A stretch of DNA of 41,573 nt. It comes from Hydrogenophaga sp. (lineage in GTDB: Bacteria > Pseudomonadota > Gammaproteobacteria > Burkholderiales > Burkholderiaceae_C). The number at the start of each line of letters is the position of its first letter. Position 1 is the first letter of the stretch. Below the pieces are notes generated by a model, which ran no database searches, was not told the DNA's origin, and saw only the letters and a list, made by a program, of their open reading frames with translations. The translations under genes and the position numbers were made by a program. Positions 1 through 6,839 of this stretch are shown here, piece by piece. Location of the stretch: positions 1 through 41,573 of the forward strand of contig NZ_JAHCKK010000035.1 in assembly GCF_026125825.1 (NCBI RefSeq), in the 5' to 3' direction.

Positions 1-2
1 TG

Positions 3-230
3 TTTCTCTACGCCGGATACTCCGCTGAGGCGGTGCGTCCGTTGCTTGACGAGCGTGATCCGGACGCGTTCTTCACCATCGGTGACGACGTGCTCTGGCG
101 CGGACTGCGTCTGGACGCCGACACCATCCGCGAGACGCGGCTGCACTTCGTGGGCTCGTTCGGCTCCTGTTCGTTCGAGGAGCCGTCGCGGGAGCTCTCG
201 CATCTCACGCTCCTGCCGTTCCTCTCTTGA
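3..230 (+). CDS. Unrecognised protein, C-terminal part (gene starts before the window)
   Basis: An open frame runs from the window edge to a TGA at 228-230, giving about 75 residues that end in LLPFLS. I do not recognise a family. It does not look like the C-terminus of homogentisate 1,2-dioxygenase, the enzyme often encoded before fumarylacetoacetase. The visible part contains the string FVGSFGSCSFEEPS and shows no membrane segment. Its stop overlaps the TTG start of the next gene as TTGA, which suggests translational coupling. A GTG at 33 could be an internal start, but the frame stays open to base 3, so a partial gene is more likely. Reality of the gene is fairly likely; function is unknown. 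Confidence 0.5.
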   Translation, partial: FLYAGYSAEAVRPLLDERDPDAFFTIGDDVLWRGLRLDADTIRETRLHFVGSFGSCSFEEPSRELSHLTLLPFLS

Positions 231-1549
231 CGTTCGACGCGACGCTCGACCCGGCGCTCCGCAGCTGGCTCGAATCGGCCAACGCCCCGGGCACGGATTT
301 CCCGATCCAGAACCTGCCCTTCGGCGTCTTTCGCCGCAAGGGCTCCGCCGAAGCCTTCCGGGGTGGCGTGGCCATCGGCGACCAGGTGATCGACCTGGCC
401 GCCATCGCACGCGACAACGCGGTCTCCGGCCCGGCCTCCCAGGCCGTCAACGCCTGCACCAGCGACGCGCTCAATGACTTCCTGGCCTTGGGCCCGGGCG
501 CCTGGCGCGCGCTGCGCCACGCGCTGTTCGACCTGCTCAAGACCGGCGCCAGCGGCCCCGGCGTGAACGCGTTGCGCGCCAGCCTCGTGCCGCAGGCCGA
601 GGTGGAGATGCGCGTGCCCACGCGCATCGGCGACTACACCGACTTCTACACCTCCATCCACCACGCGCGCAACGTGGGCCGCGTGATGCGCCCGGACGAC
701 CCGCTCACGCCCAACTTCCAGTGGCTGCCGATCGCCTACCACGGCCGCGCCTCCAGTGTCGTGGTCAGCGGCACGGCGTTCCGCCGCCCGATGGGCCAGG
801 CGATGGCGCCGGGCGCCACCGCGCCGGTCTACGGCCCGTGCCGCCGGCTCGACTACGAACTGGAAATGGGCTTCTACATCGGCCCGGGCAACGCCATGGG
901 CCAGCCCATTCCGCTGGCCGAGGCAGAGCAGCACATCTTTGGCATGTGCCTGCTCAACGACTGGTCGGCGCGCGACCACCAGTTCTGGGAGATGGCGCCA
1001 CTGGGCCCTTTCCTGGGCAAGAATTTCTGCACCACGGTCTCCCCCTGGATCGTCACGCTGGAAGCGCTCGCGCCCTACCGCGTGCCCTTCGCGCACCCGG
1101 CCGACGAGCCCCAGCCCCTGGCCTACCTGGACAGCGCGGCCAACAGCGAGCGCGGCGGTGTGGACGTGCAGCTCGAAGTGCGGCTGGAATCGCGCGAACA
1201 CCGCGAACGCGGCATCGCCCCCGATCGCCTCTCGGCCACGAGCTTTCGCCATCAGTACTGGACCATCGCGCAGATGGTCGCGCAGCACAGCGTAGGCGGC
1301 TGCAACCTTCAGCCGGGCGACCTGCTGGGCACGGGCACCATCTCGGGCCCGACGCAGGCCGAGGCCGGCGCCATCGTGGAACTCAGCGTGGGTGGCACGC
1401 GCGACGTGCCGCTGCCGGGCATCGGCGCGCAGCGCCGCTTCCTGGAAGACGGCGACACCGTCATCCTGCGCGGCTGGTGCGAGAAGCCGGGCGCGGCGCG
1501 CATCGGCTTTGGCGAGAGCCGCGGCGAGGTTCTCCCCGCGATCGGTTGA
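227..1549 (+). CDS. fahA: Fumarylacetoacetase
   Basis: Hydrolyses 4-fumarylacetoacetate to fumarate and acetoacetate, the last step of tyrosine/homogentisate catabolism, in the cytoplasm. The 440-residue protein matches the family end to end. It has an N-terminal SH3-like domain (about 1-130) and a C-terminal FAA-hydrolase domain. Family metal and catalytic residues are in place: D139 and H146 in the DYTDFYTS..HH motif, E211 and E213 in YELEMGF, and D245 in NDWSARD. The spacing from E213 to D245 equals that of mouse FAH (201 to 233). It also has GNLQPGD-like (CNLQPGDLLGTGTISGP) and GFGESRGEVLPAI blocks. The TTG start at 227 overlaps the preceding stop and has no clear Shine-Dalgarno, so coupling is inferred. 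Family confidence is very high; the start is moderately sure. Confidence 0.96.
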   Translation: MTFDATLDPALRSWLESANAPGTDFPIQNLPFGVFRRKGSAEAFRGGVAIGDQVIDLAAIARDNAVSGPASQAVNACTSDALNDFLALGPGAWRALRHALFDLLKTGASGPGVNALRASLVPQAEVEMRVPTRIGDYTDFYTSIHHARNVGRVMRPDDPLTPNFQWLPIAYHGRASSVVVSGTAFRRPMGQAMAPGATAPVYGPCRRLDYELEMGFYIGPGNAMGQPIPLAEAEQHIFGMCLLNDWSARDHQFWEMAPLGPFLGKNFCTTVSPWIVTLEALAPYRVPFAHPADEPQPLAYLDSAANSERGGVDVQLEVRLESREHRERGIAPDRLSATSFRHQYWTIAQMVAQHSVGGCNLQPGDLLGTGTISGPTQAEAGAIVELSVGGTRDVPLPGIGAQRRFLEDGDTVILRGWCEKPGAARIGFGESRGEVLPAIG

Positions 1550-1561
1550 GGCACCGCCGGG

Positions 1562-1582
1562 GCCGGGGCCTCAGCCCCCGGC
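1562..1582. terminator. GC-rich hairpin between converging genes, possible bidirectional terminator
   Basis: GCCGGGG (1562-1568) pairs with CCCCGGC (1576-1582) around a 7-base loop. It lies exactly between the stops of fahA (1549) and the TerC-family gene (1583, minus). There is no T run, so an intrinsic terminator is only a guess. Confidence 0.35.
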
Positions 1583-2272
1583 TCAGGCCTGGGCCCTGCT
1601 GGCGGCGCGGGCCTGCATGAACTTGCCCAGACCCACCACCAGCACCGCACCCGTGGCCGCCGCCACGTAGTGCAGCCAGGGGTGGGCCATGGTGTAGCCC
1701 TGCATCAGGTGGTCGTTGACGACGGTTTCACCGCCAACCCAGCCGATCAGGGCGGCGCCCAGCGTCACGATGACGGGGAAACGCCCCATGAGCTTGATCA
1801 TCAGCGTCGAGCCGAAGACCACCAGCGGAATGCTGATCGCCAGGCCCAGGATCAGCAGCACCATGTTGCCCTGCGCCGTCGCGGCCACGGCGATGACGTT
1901 GTCCAGGCTCATCACGAGGTCGGCGATCAGGATGGTGCGGATCGCAGCCATCATCGTGCCCGTGCCCTTGTGGTGCCCATCCTCGCCGTCTTCGTCGCCG
2001 CTGAGCAGCTGGTAGCCGATCCACAGCAGCAGCACGCCGCCGATGACCTGCAGGAACGACAGTTCCAGCAGCTTGGCGGCCACCACGGTGAGCACGATGC
2101 GCAGCACCACGGCCGCACCCGAGCCGAACAGGATGGCTTTGCGTTGCTGTTCGGCCGGCAGCGAGCGCGCCGCCAGGGCGATGACCACGGCGTTGTCGCC
2201 CGAGAGGATGATGTTGATCCAGATGATCTTCACCAGACCGACCCAGAAGTCGGCGGTGCTGAGGAATTCCAT
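1583..2272 (-). CDS. TerC/YjbE-family integral membrane protein
   Basis: 229 residues with about seven hydrophobic segments, matching the YjbE subgroup of the TerC family (PF03741). Some members export or buffer metal ions such as manganese; the substrate here is unknown. Family signatures are visible: the [15 protein letters not shown] motif in the first membrane region (about residues 21-35), and a second related acidic motif, [15 protein letters not shown], in the middle of the protein (about 115-130). The two form an internal repeat with membrane-embedded aspartates. Between them lies a soluble linker rich in Asp, Glu, His and Gly ([12 protein letters not shown]). The ATG at 2272 begins [14 protein letters not shown]. 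It is divergent from the uraA-like gene. I looked for a yybP-ykoY manganese riboswitch upstream and did not see one. Confidence 0.9.
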   Translation of the reverse strand: MEFLSTADFWVGLVKIIWINIILSGDNAVVIALAARSLPAEQQRKAILFGSGAAVVLRIVLTVVAAKLLELSFLQVIGGVLLLWIGYQLLSGDEDGEDGHHKGTGTMMAAIRTILIADLVMSLDNVIAVAATAQGNMVLLILGLAISIPLVVFGSTLMIKLMGRFPVIVTLGAALIGWVGGETVVNDHLMQGYTMAHPWLHYVAAATGAVLVVGLGKFMQARAASRAQA

Positions 2273-2377
2273 GGTGTCTCCAGCGTTTCAGGATTGAACG
2301 GTGAAGGCACTTTAGGAGCGAAAAACGGCCTGCGTCATTCGTGGTTCTGCGTAAAAGCCGCGCGCTTCGGGCTTGAA

Positions 2378-2394
2378 ACTTAAGCGTGTTAAGT
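2378..2394. promoter_or_regulatory. AT-rich inverted repeat, candidate operator
   Basis: ACTTAA (2378-2383), a 5-base spacer, then TTAAGT (2389-2394): a perfect 6-base dyad in an otherwise GC-rich divergent intergenic region. It lies about 90 bases before the permease start and about 105 bases before the TerC-family start. It could bind a dimeric regulator of either gene; no specific regulator is implied. Confidence 0.35.
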
Positions 2395-2432
2395 CTGGTG
2401 CGGCTGCGCGGCTTTGCGGGCACAATGCCTGC

Positions 2433-2453
2433 GGCGCGAGGGGCGCCTTTTTT
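2433..2453 (+). terminator. Terminator-like hairpin in the leader of the uracil permease gene
   Basis: GGCGC (2433-2437) pairs with GCGCC (2443-2447) around a 5-base loop and is followed by six T (2448-2453). This is 28 bases before the permease ATG and just before its Shine-Dalgarno sequence. It could act as an attenuator. If transcription starts just upstream, near the CACAAT box at 2421-2426, it could instead be a 5' stabilising stem. The stem is short (5 bp, all GC). Confidence 0.4.
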
Positions 2454-2481
2454 CACAACACGACAACGAGGAGACCGTGCC

Positions 2482-3783
2482 ATGGGCATGTTCAACTGGA
2501 CGGAGAAATCAGCTTCCACGCTCAACCAGGGCGGCGTGATCGCGCCCGACGAGCGCCTGCCCTGGCCGCAGACGGCGGTGATGGGCGTGCAGCACCTGAT
2601 CGCCATGTTCGGCGCCACGGTGCTCGCCCCCATCCTGATGGGCTTCGACCCCAACGTGGCCATCCTCATGAGTGGCATCGGCACGCTGATCTTCTTCCTC
2701 ATCACCGGCGGCAAGGTGCCCAGCTACCTGGGCTCGAGCTTCGCCTTCATCGGCGTGGTGATCGCCGCCAGCGGCTACGCCGGCCCCGGTCCCAACGCCA
2801 ACATCGGCGTGGCGCTGGGCGGCATCATCGCCTGCGGCCTGGTCTACACCCTCATCGGCGCCATCGTGCAGGCCGTGGGCACCGGCTGGATCGAGCGTTT
2901 CATGCCACCCGTGGTCACGGGCGCCGTGGTGGCGGTGATCGGCTTGAACCTGGCTGGCATCCCCATCAAGAACATGGCGCCCACCGGCTTCGACGCCTGG
3001 ATGCAAGGCATCACCTTCGTCTGCGTGGCGCTGGTGGCCGTGTTCACCAGCGGCATGGTCCAGCGCCTGCTGATCCTCATGGGCCTGATCATCGCCAGCG
3101 TCATCTACGCGGTGCTCACCAATGGGCTGGGCATGGGCAAGCCGCTGGACCTCTCGGGCATCGCCAACGCCGCCTGGTTCGGCATGCCCGGCTTCAGCGC
3201 GCCCGTGTTCCAGATGAACGCCATGCTGCTGATCGCGCCCGTGGCCATCATCCTCGTGGCGGAGAACCTGGGCCACATCAAGGCCGTGACCGCCATGACC
3301 GGCCGCAACCTGGACAAGTACATGGGCCGCGCCTTCATCGGCGACGGCGTGGCCACCATGGTGGCCGGCAGCGCGGGGGGCACCGGCGTGACGACCTATG
3401 CCGAGAACATCGGCGTGATGGCCGCGACCAAGATCTATTCCACCGCGATCTTCCTGGTGGCCGGCCTCATGGCCGTGCTGCTGGGCTTCAGCCCCAAGTT
3501 CGGCGCGCTGATCCAGGCCATTCCCCTGGCTGTCATGGGTGGCGTGTCCATCGTGGTGTTCGGCCTCATCGCCATCGCCGGGGCGAAGATCTGGGTCGAC
3601 AACAAGGTCGACTTCTCCGACAACAAGAACCTGCTGGTGGCGGCCATCACCCTCATCCTGGGCACGGGCGACTACACGCTGAAGTTCGGCGGCTTTGCGC
3701 TGGGGGGCATCGGAACGGCCACCTTCGGCGCGATCATCCTGTACGCCCTGCTCAACCGCGGCCGCGCCACGCCCAAGGCCTGA
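2482..3783 (+). CDS. uraA: NCS2-family uracil/xanthine permease (UraA-like)
   Basis: A proton-coupled nucleobase importer of the inner membrane, with many hydrophobic segments across 433 residues (E. coli UraA has 429). The substrate-site motifs of UraA are present. AENLGH gives E261 and H265, which align with UraA E241 and H245. [10 protein letters not shown] gives E308, which aligns with UraA E290. This makes uracil the most likely substrate, although xanthine members share part of the pattern. The start at 2482 was chosen because it has a strong Shine-Dalgarno (GAGGAG at 2468-2473, 8-base spacer) and a protein start typical of the family, MGMFNWTEK. The open frame extends up to 2386 without support. 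A terminator-like stem lies just upstream. Converges on the AsmA-like gene with a 6-base gap. Confidence 0.93.
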   Translation: MGMFNWTEKSASTLNQGGVIAPDERLPWPQTAVMGVQHLIAMFGATVLAPILMGFDPNVAILMSGIGTLIFFLITGGKVPSYLGSSFAFIGVVIAASGYAGPGPNANIGVALGGIIACGLVYTLIGAIVQAVGTGWIERFMPPVVTGAVVAVIGLNLAGIPIKNMAPTGFDAWMQGITFVCVALVAVFTSGMVQRLLILMGLIIASVIYAVLTNGLGMGKPLDLSGIANAAWFGMPGFSAPVFQMNAMLLIAPVAIILVAENLGHIKAVTAMTGRNLDKYMGRAFIGDGVATMVAGSAGGTGVTTYAENIGVMAATKIYSTAIFLVAGLMAVLLGFSPKFGALIQAIPLAVMGGVSIVVFGLIAIAGAKIWVDNKVDFSDNKNLLVAAITLILGTGDYTLKFGGFALGGIGTATFGAIILYALLNRGRATPKA

Positions 3784-3789
3784 AGCCCG

Positions 3790-5079
3790 TCACCGGCGCG
3801 TGCGCTCGGGGGCGGCCTTGTCCGCCCCGACCTTCGGCGGCCCGCTCACGGCGCCGCCGATCTTCGAGCCGATGACCGTGCCGATGCCTGGCAGGATGGC
3901 CGTGCCGACCGCAGCACCGGCCAGCGACCCCCAGGCGATCTCCACCGCCGGCTCGCGCGTCGGGCCCTTTGCGGCAAAGGGGACGCTCACGATCCCGCCC
4001 CCGATGTCCAGCTGCCCCTGCGCATCGATCTGCTTGCGGTACAGCGTGGCCTTGCCCGTGGCGCTGTAATTGCCCGCCACGGCCTTGACCTCGGTGAACT
4101 CGGTCTTCATGCCCTGCTCGGTGTTGCGCGTGGCCATGACGCCGCTCAGACTGTCCAGCGGCGTCTGCCCGGCGCGGTCCTGGCCCAGGGTCTTGATGGC
4201 CTTGTCCAGGTCCAGACGCAGGATGCGGGCGCGCTCCACCTCCAGCACGCTGCGCGTGCGCAGCGAGCGAAACAGCTCGCCTGCCGTCTCCCCTTCAGCG
4301 CGCAGTTCCGTCTCGCCCGAGGCCAGGCCGCCGACGAAGGAGCGCCGGTGGAAGGCCGCCATCAGCGAAGCCACGTCCACCCCGCGCGGCGCGAGCTCAC
4401 CCTGGAGCACCATGCGGCCATCGTCCGAGGTGGCCAGCCGCGCCTGGCCATTCGCCGATCCACCGCCAGCGCGCAGGCGCAGCTGGTAGCGGTGCGCTGC
4501 GCCGTCGGTCCGGCCATCGCGCCTGGCGTCCAGCGAGACCGGCGGCTCCACGCCGGGCCGACGGACCTGCACGCGGCCCGGCAGGCGGTCCTCGTCCAGA
4601 TCGATCTCGCCCTCGTACACCACCGGCACACCGCTGTAGGAGATGTAGGTCACGTCGGTGAACACCACCGAACGCAGCACCACAGCGCCGCCCGCGCCAC
4701 CTGCGCCACCGGGCGACCGGCCCCGGAAGGCGGTCAGCGCGTCGCGCGGCACCACGGCGCCGTCCACCTCCAGCCGGTCGATGACGAGCTGCCTGCGCAG
4801 CAAGGGCATGAGCTGGGGGCGGATCGCCAAGCGCCGCACCTCGATGGCCGGCGCTTGCCGGGTGCGTGCATCGAGCACCTCGACCTCCGGCACGCCAAGC
4901 ACACGCCAGCGCACCGCGCCGACCGCCAGCTTCTGGCCCAGGCGGGCCTCGAATTCGGCCTCCAGCCGGCGCGCCAGCTCGGCATCGCTGGGCACGAGGG
5001 CCCACCCGACCACGCAGGCGGCCACCAGCAGCGCCGCGAGGGCGGCTGCGGCGAGGGCCCAGCGGCGTGCGAGAGTCAT
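3790..5079 (-). CDS. AsmA-family envelope protein
   Basis: About 429 residues. One N-terminal membrane segment (roughly residues 7-27) is followed by a long beta-rich region expected in the periplasm, the usual layout of AsmA-like proteins. Those are linked to outer-membrane biogenesis and inter-membrane lipid traffic. It is shorter than full AsmA (about 617). A glycine/alanine-rich linker (GGAGGAGG) lies near residue 123. The C-terminal part has the AsmA-type stretch with KATLYRKQIDAQGQLDIGGG. A glycine-rich tail segment (LPGIGTVIGSKIGGAVSGP) follows, as in many betaproteobacterial relatives. The open frame starts at 5103, but the ATG at 5079 gives a better membrane-anchor start and has GGAG upstream. 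Specific function unknown. Confidence 0.75.
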   Translation of the reverse strand: MTLARRWALAAAALAALLVAACVVGWALVPSDAELARRLEAEFEARLGQKLAVGAVRWRVLGVPEVEVLDARTRQAPAIEVRRLAIRPQLMPLLRRQLVIDRLEVDGAVVPRDALTAFRGRSPGGAGGAGGAVVLRSVVFTDVTYISYSGVPVVYEGEIDLDEDRLPGRVQVRRPGVEPPVSLDARRDGRTDGAAHRYQLRLRAGGGSANGQARLATSDDGRMVLQGELAPRGVDVASLMAAFHRRSFVGGLASGETELRAEGETAGELFRSLRTRSVLEVERARILRLDLDKAIKTLGQDRAGQTPLDSLSGVMATRNTEQGMKTEFTEVKAVAGNYSATGKATLYRKQIDAQGQLDIGGGIVSVPFAAKGPTREPAVEIAWGSLAGAAVGTAILPGIGTVIGSKIGGAVSGPPKVGADKAAPERTRR

Positions 5080-5170
5080 GAAGGGGTGTGCTCCAGCCTG
5101 CATGGTGTGGCCCCGCGCGGCCGCCGTCTGTAGGCATTCGCCGCCTTCTGCGCAGGAGCCGGCTGTCTCC

Positions 5171-5202
5171 TATAGTGACGCCACCATCACAGGAGCACGA
5201 CC
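5171..5202 (+). promoter_or_regulatory. Possible -10 box and ribosome-binding site of the thioesterase gene
   Basis: TATAGT at 5171-5176 resembles a sigma70 -10 box; no good -35 box was found 16-18 bases upstream. AGGAG at 5191-5195 is the Shine-Dalgarno that supports the TTG start at 5203. Confidence 0.35.
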
Positions 5203-5625
5203 TTGCCCATCTGGAAAAAACCCATCTCCGTCGCCGAACTCACCGCCATCCACAAGGACACCGCCGTGCAGCACCTGGGCGTGGAGTTCCTGGAAGTCGG
5301 CGACGACTTCATCCGCGCCCGCGTGCCGGTGGACACCCGCACCCGCCAGCCTTATGGCCTGCTGCACGGCGGTGTGAGCGTGGTGCTGGCGGAAACGCTG
5401 GGCTCGTGCGGCGCGGCCTACAGCTGCCCCGAGGGACACCGCGCGGTCGGCCTGGACATCAACGCCAACCACCTCAAGGGCGCCACCAGCGGCTGGGTGA
5501 GCGGCATCACACGGCCGGTCCATATCGGCCGCACCACGCAGGTCTGGCAGATCGACCTGACGAACGACGCGGGCGAACTCACCTGCGTCTCGCGCATCAC
5601 GATGGCGGTGCTGGCGCCGCGCTGA
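5203..5625 (+). CDS. Hotdog-fold acyl-CoA thioesterase (YdiI/MenI/EntH-like)
   Basis: 140 residues, the usual size of the YdiI/EntH group of hotdog thioesterases, which cleave acyl- or aroyl-CoA esters in the cytoplasm. Family signatures are R-x-x-Q-P-Y/F-G-L-L-H-G-G-x-S-V-V-L-A-E (residues 46-64) with catalytic-type E64 and H55, then GLDINANHLK and the PVHIGRTTQVWQI strand. Start is TTG at 5203 (PIWKKPIS) with AGGAG 7 bases upstream. E. coli YdiI acts on 1,4-dihydroxy-2-naphthoyl-CoA in menaquinone synthesis. No menaquinone genes are nearby and most Comamonadaceae use ubiquinone, so a general housekeeping or aromatic-CoA thioesterase is more likely here (inference). Confidence 0.88.
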   Translation: MPIWKKPISVAELTAIHKDTAVQHLGVEFLEVGDDFIRARVPVDTRTRQPYGLLHGGVSVVLAETLGSCGAAYSCPEGHRAVGLDINANHLKGATSGWVSGITRPVHIGRTTQVWQIDLTNDAGELTCVSRITMAVLAPR

Positions 5626-5637
5626 ACCGCGCGCCGT

Positions 5638-5997
5638 TCAGCCGCGTTCGCAACGCCCCTGCGCCGTGGCCTGGCCCCGGAAATCGCTGGTCCAGGTCTG
5701 GGCGGCGGTGTCGATCTGGATGCGCTCGTTGTCGACCGCGGTGAGGATCACGGTCTCGCGCACCGCGAAGGTGTAGACCGGCACGCCGTCAATGTGCACC
5801 GAGCGCACGCGCTTCTTGTCGTAGCCAATGCGCACGGTGCGCGTCCAGGTGGTGCGCGCGGGCTGATAGGCCGCTTCGCACACCAGCGTCACCTCGGTCA
5901 CCGTGTCGGCCTTCTTGCCCTTGCCCTGCGCAAGGGCGGGACCTGCCGCCGTGCAGGCCCAAGCCAGCGCCAGCCCCAGGCCCAAGGCGGCTCTCAT
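5638..5997 (-). CDS. Small secreted protein of unknown function
   Basis: 119 residues. A clear signal peptide covers residues 1-23, with a hydrophobic core rich in Leu/Ala and a likely cleavage after ALA (before QGKGKK). The mature part is about 95 residues, basic at first, probably beta-rich, with two cysteines (one in TLVCEAAYQ, one near the end in GRCERG) that could form a disulfide in the periplasm. Its ATG overlaps the stop of the upstream adenosyltransferase gene by 4 bases (ATGA type), so the two are one operon and probably translationally coupled. I do not recognise a named family. Confidence 0.75.
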   Translation of the reverse strand: MRAALGLGLALAWACTAAGPALAQGKGKKADTVTEVTLVCEAAYQPARTTWTRTVRIGYDKKRVRSVHIDGVPVYTFAVRETVILTAVDNERIQIDTAAQTWTSDFRGQATAQGRCERG

Positions 5998-6560
5998 GAT
6001 GCGTCGGCCTTGGCCAGACGCTCACTTTTCCAGTAGACGTCGTCGCCGCCGTTCATGCGGTTGAGCACGCGCGCGAGCACGAACATCAGATCGCTCAGGC
6101 GGTTGAGGTACTGGCGCGGCGTTTCCTTCAATGTTTCGGCATGGCCCAGCGCGACCACGGCGCGTTCGGCGCGGCGCGCCACGGTGCGGCACACGTGGGC
6201 CTGGCTGGCCGCGCGGTTGCCGGCGGGCAGGATGAACTCCTGCAGCCGCGGCAGCGCCTCGTTGTGCGTGGCCAGCGCCTCGTCCAGCGCAAGCACGGCC
6301 TCGGGCTTGAGCAATTCGAAGCCTGGGATGGAAAGCTCGCCGCCCAGGTTGAAGAGCTGGTGCTGGATCTCCACCAACAGCTGGCGCACGCCGTCAGGCA
6401 TGTCCTCGCACAGCAGCACGCCGATGTGCGAATTGAGCTCGTCCACGTCGCCCATGGCGTGCACGCGCAGGCTGTCCTTGGAAACGCGGGTGTTGTCGCC
6501 CAGCCCGGTGGTGCCGGCATCGCCGGTGCGGGTGGCGATCTGGGTGAGTCGGTTGCCCAT
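5994..6560 (-). CDS. pduO: ATP:cob(I)alamin adenosyltransferase, PduO type
   Basis: Transfers the adenosyl group of ATP to cob(I)alamin (or cobinamide/cobyrinic acid diamide) to make adenosylcobalamin. The 188-residue length is typical of the PduO family. The N-terminal nucleotide-binding motif TRTGDAGTTGLGD is at residues 10-22. The conserved V-D-E-L-N-S motif follows near residue 39. The C-terminal R-x-Y-L-N-R-L-S-D motif lies near 148-156. All are hallmarks of PduO enzymes and absent from CobA/BtuR types. It is followed by a coupled small secreted protein. No cobalamin-dependent enzyme is in the window, so the cofactor's user is unknown. The start at 6560 is well placed (MGNRLTQIATRTGD). 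Confidence 0.93.
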   Translation of the reverse strand: MGNRLTQIATRTGDAGTTGLGDNTRVSKDSLRVHAMGDVDELNSHIGVLLCEDMPDGVRQLLVEIQHQLFNLGGELSIPGFELLKPEAVLALDEALATHNEALPRLQEFILPAGNRAASQAHVCRTVARRAERAVVALGHAETLKETPRQYLNRLSDLMFVLARVLNRMNGGDDVYWKSERLAKADAS

Positions 6561-6839
6561 GAAATGCCCTCTGAAACGAAGGGCAAAGCGCCCTTCCCAT
6601 CGCCGATTGTGGGGGATTGACGGCGACCTGGTTGACCCGTGTTCGGGCGCGGTTCGGGCTCGTGATCACTTTGTCCAACTTGCGCCCGCTCGGCAGCTCA
6701 TCTGAAAACGCTGCTCGCAAGAGCCGCCATCAATGGCTTGTACCTCTTAGCAAAATCCGACCCCAATACCTTTTTGAAACTTTCGAATTGAGGCGATTTT
6801 TCAAAAGACTTAAAACCTTCGAGCCAATACCTGCGGGTT
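6561..6839. other. AT-rich intergenic region without a recognisable gene
   Basis: 279 bases downstream of the orphan protease-like gene and upstream of the adenosyltransferase. Composition shifts sharply from about 6740. The string CAATACCT occurs twice (near 6763 and 6824), each time followed within about 10 bases by a T-rich stretch. A short plus-strand open frame from 6617 overlaps the orphan gene and has no ribosome-binding site; I do not accept it. No clear terminator stem was found. Confidence 0.4.

Noticed and set aside
2273-2381. yybP-ykoY manganese riboswitch before the TerC-family gene
   Set aside because: I could not find the conserved paired loops of that riboswitch on the minus strand.
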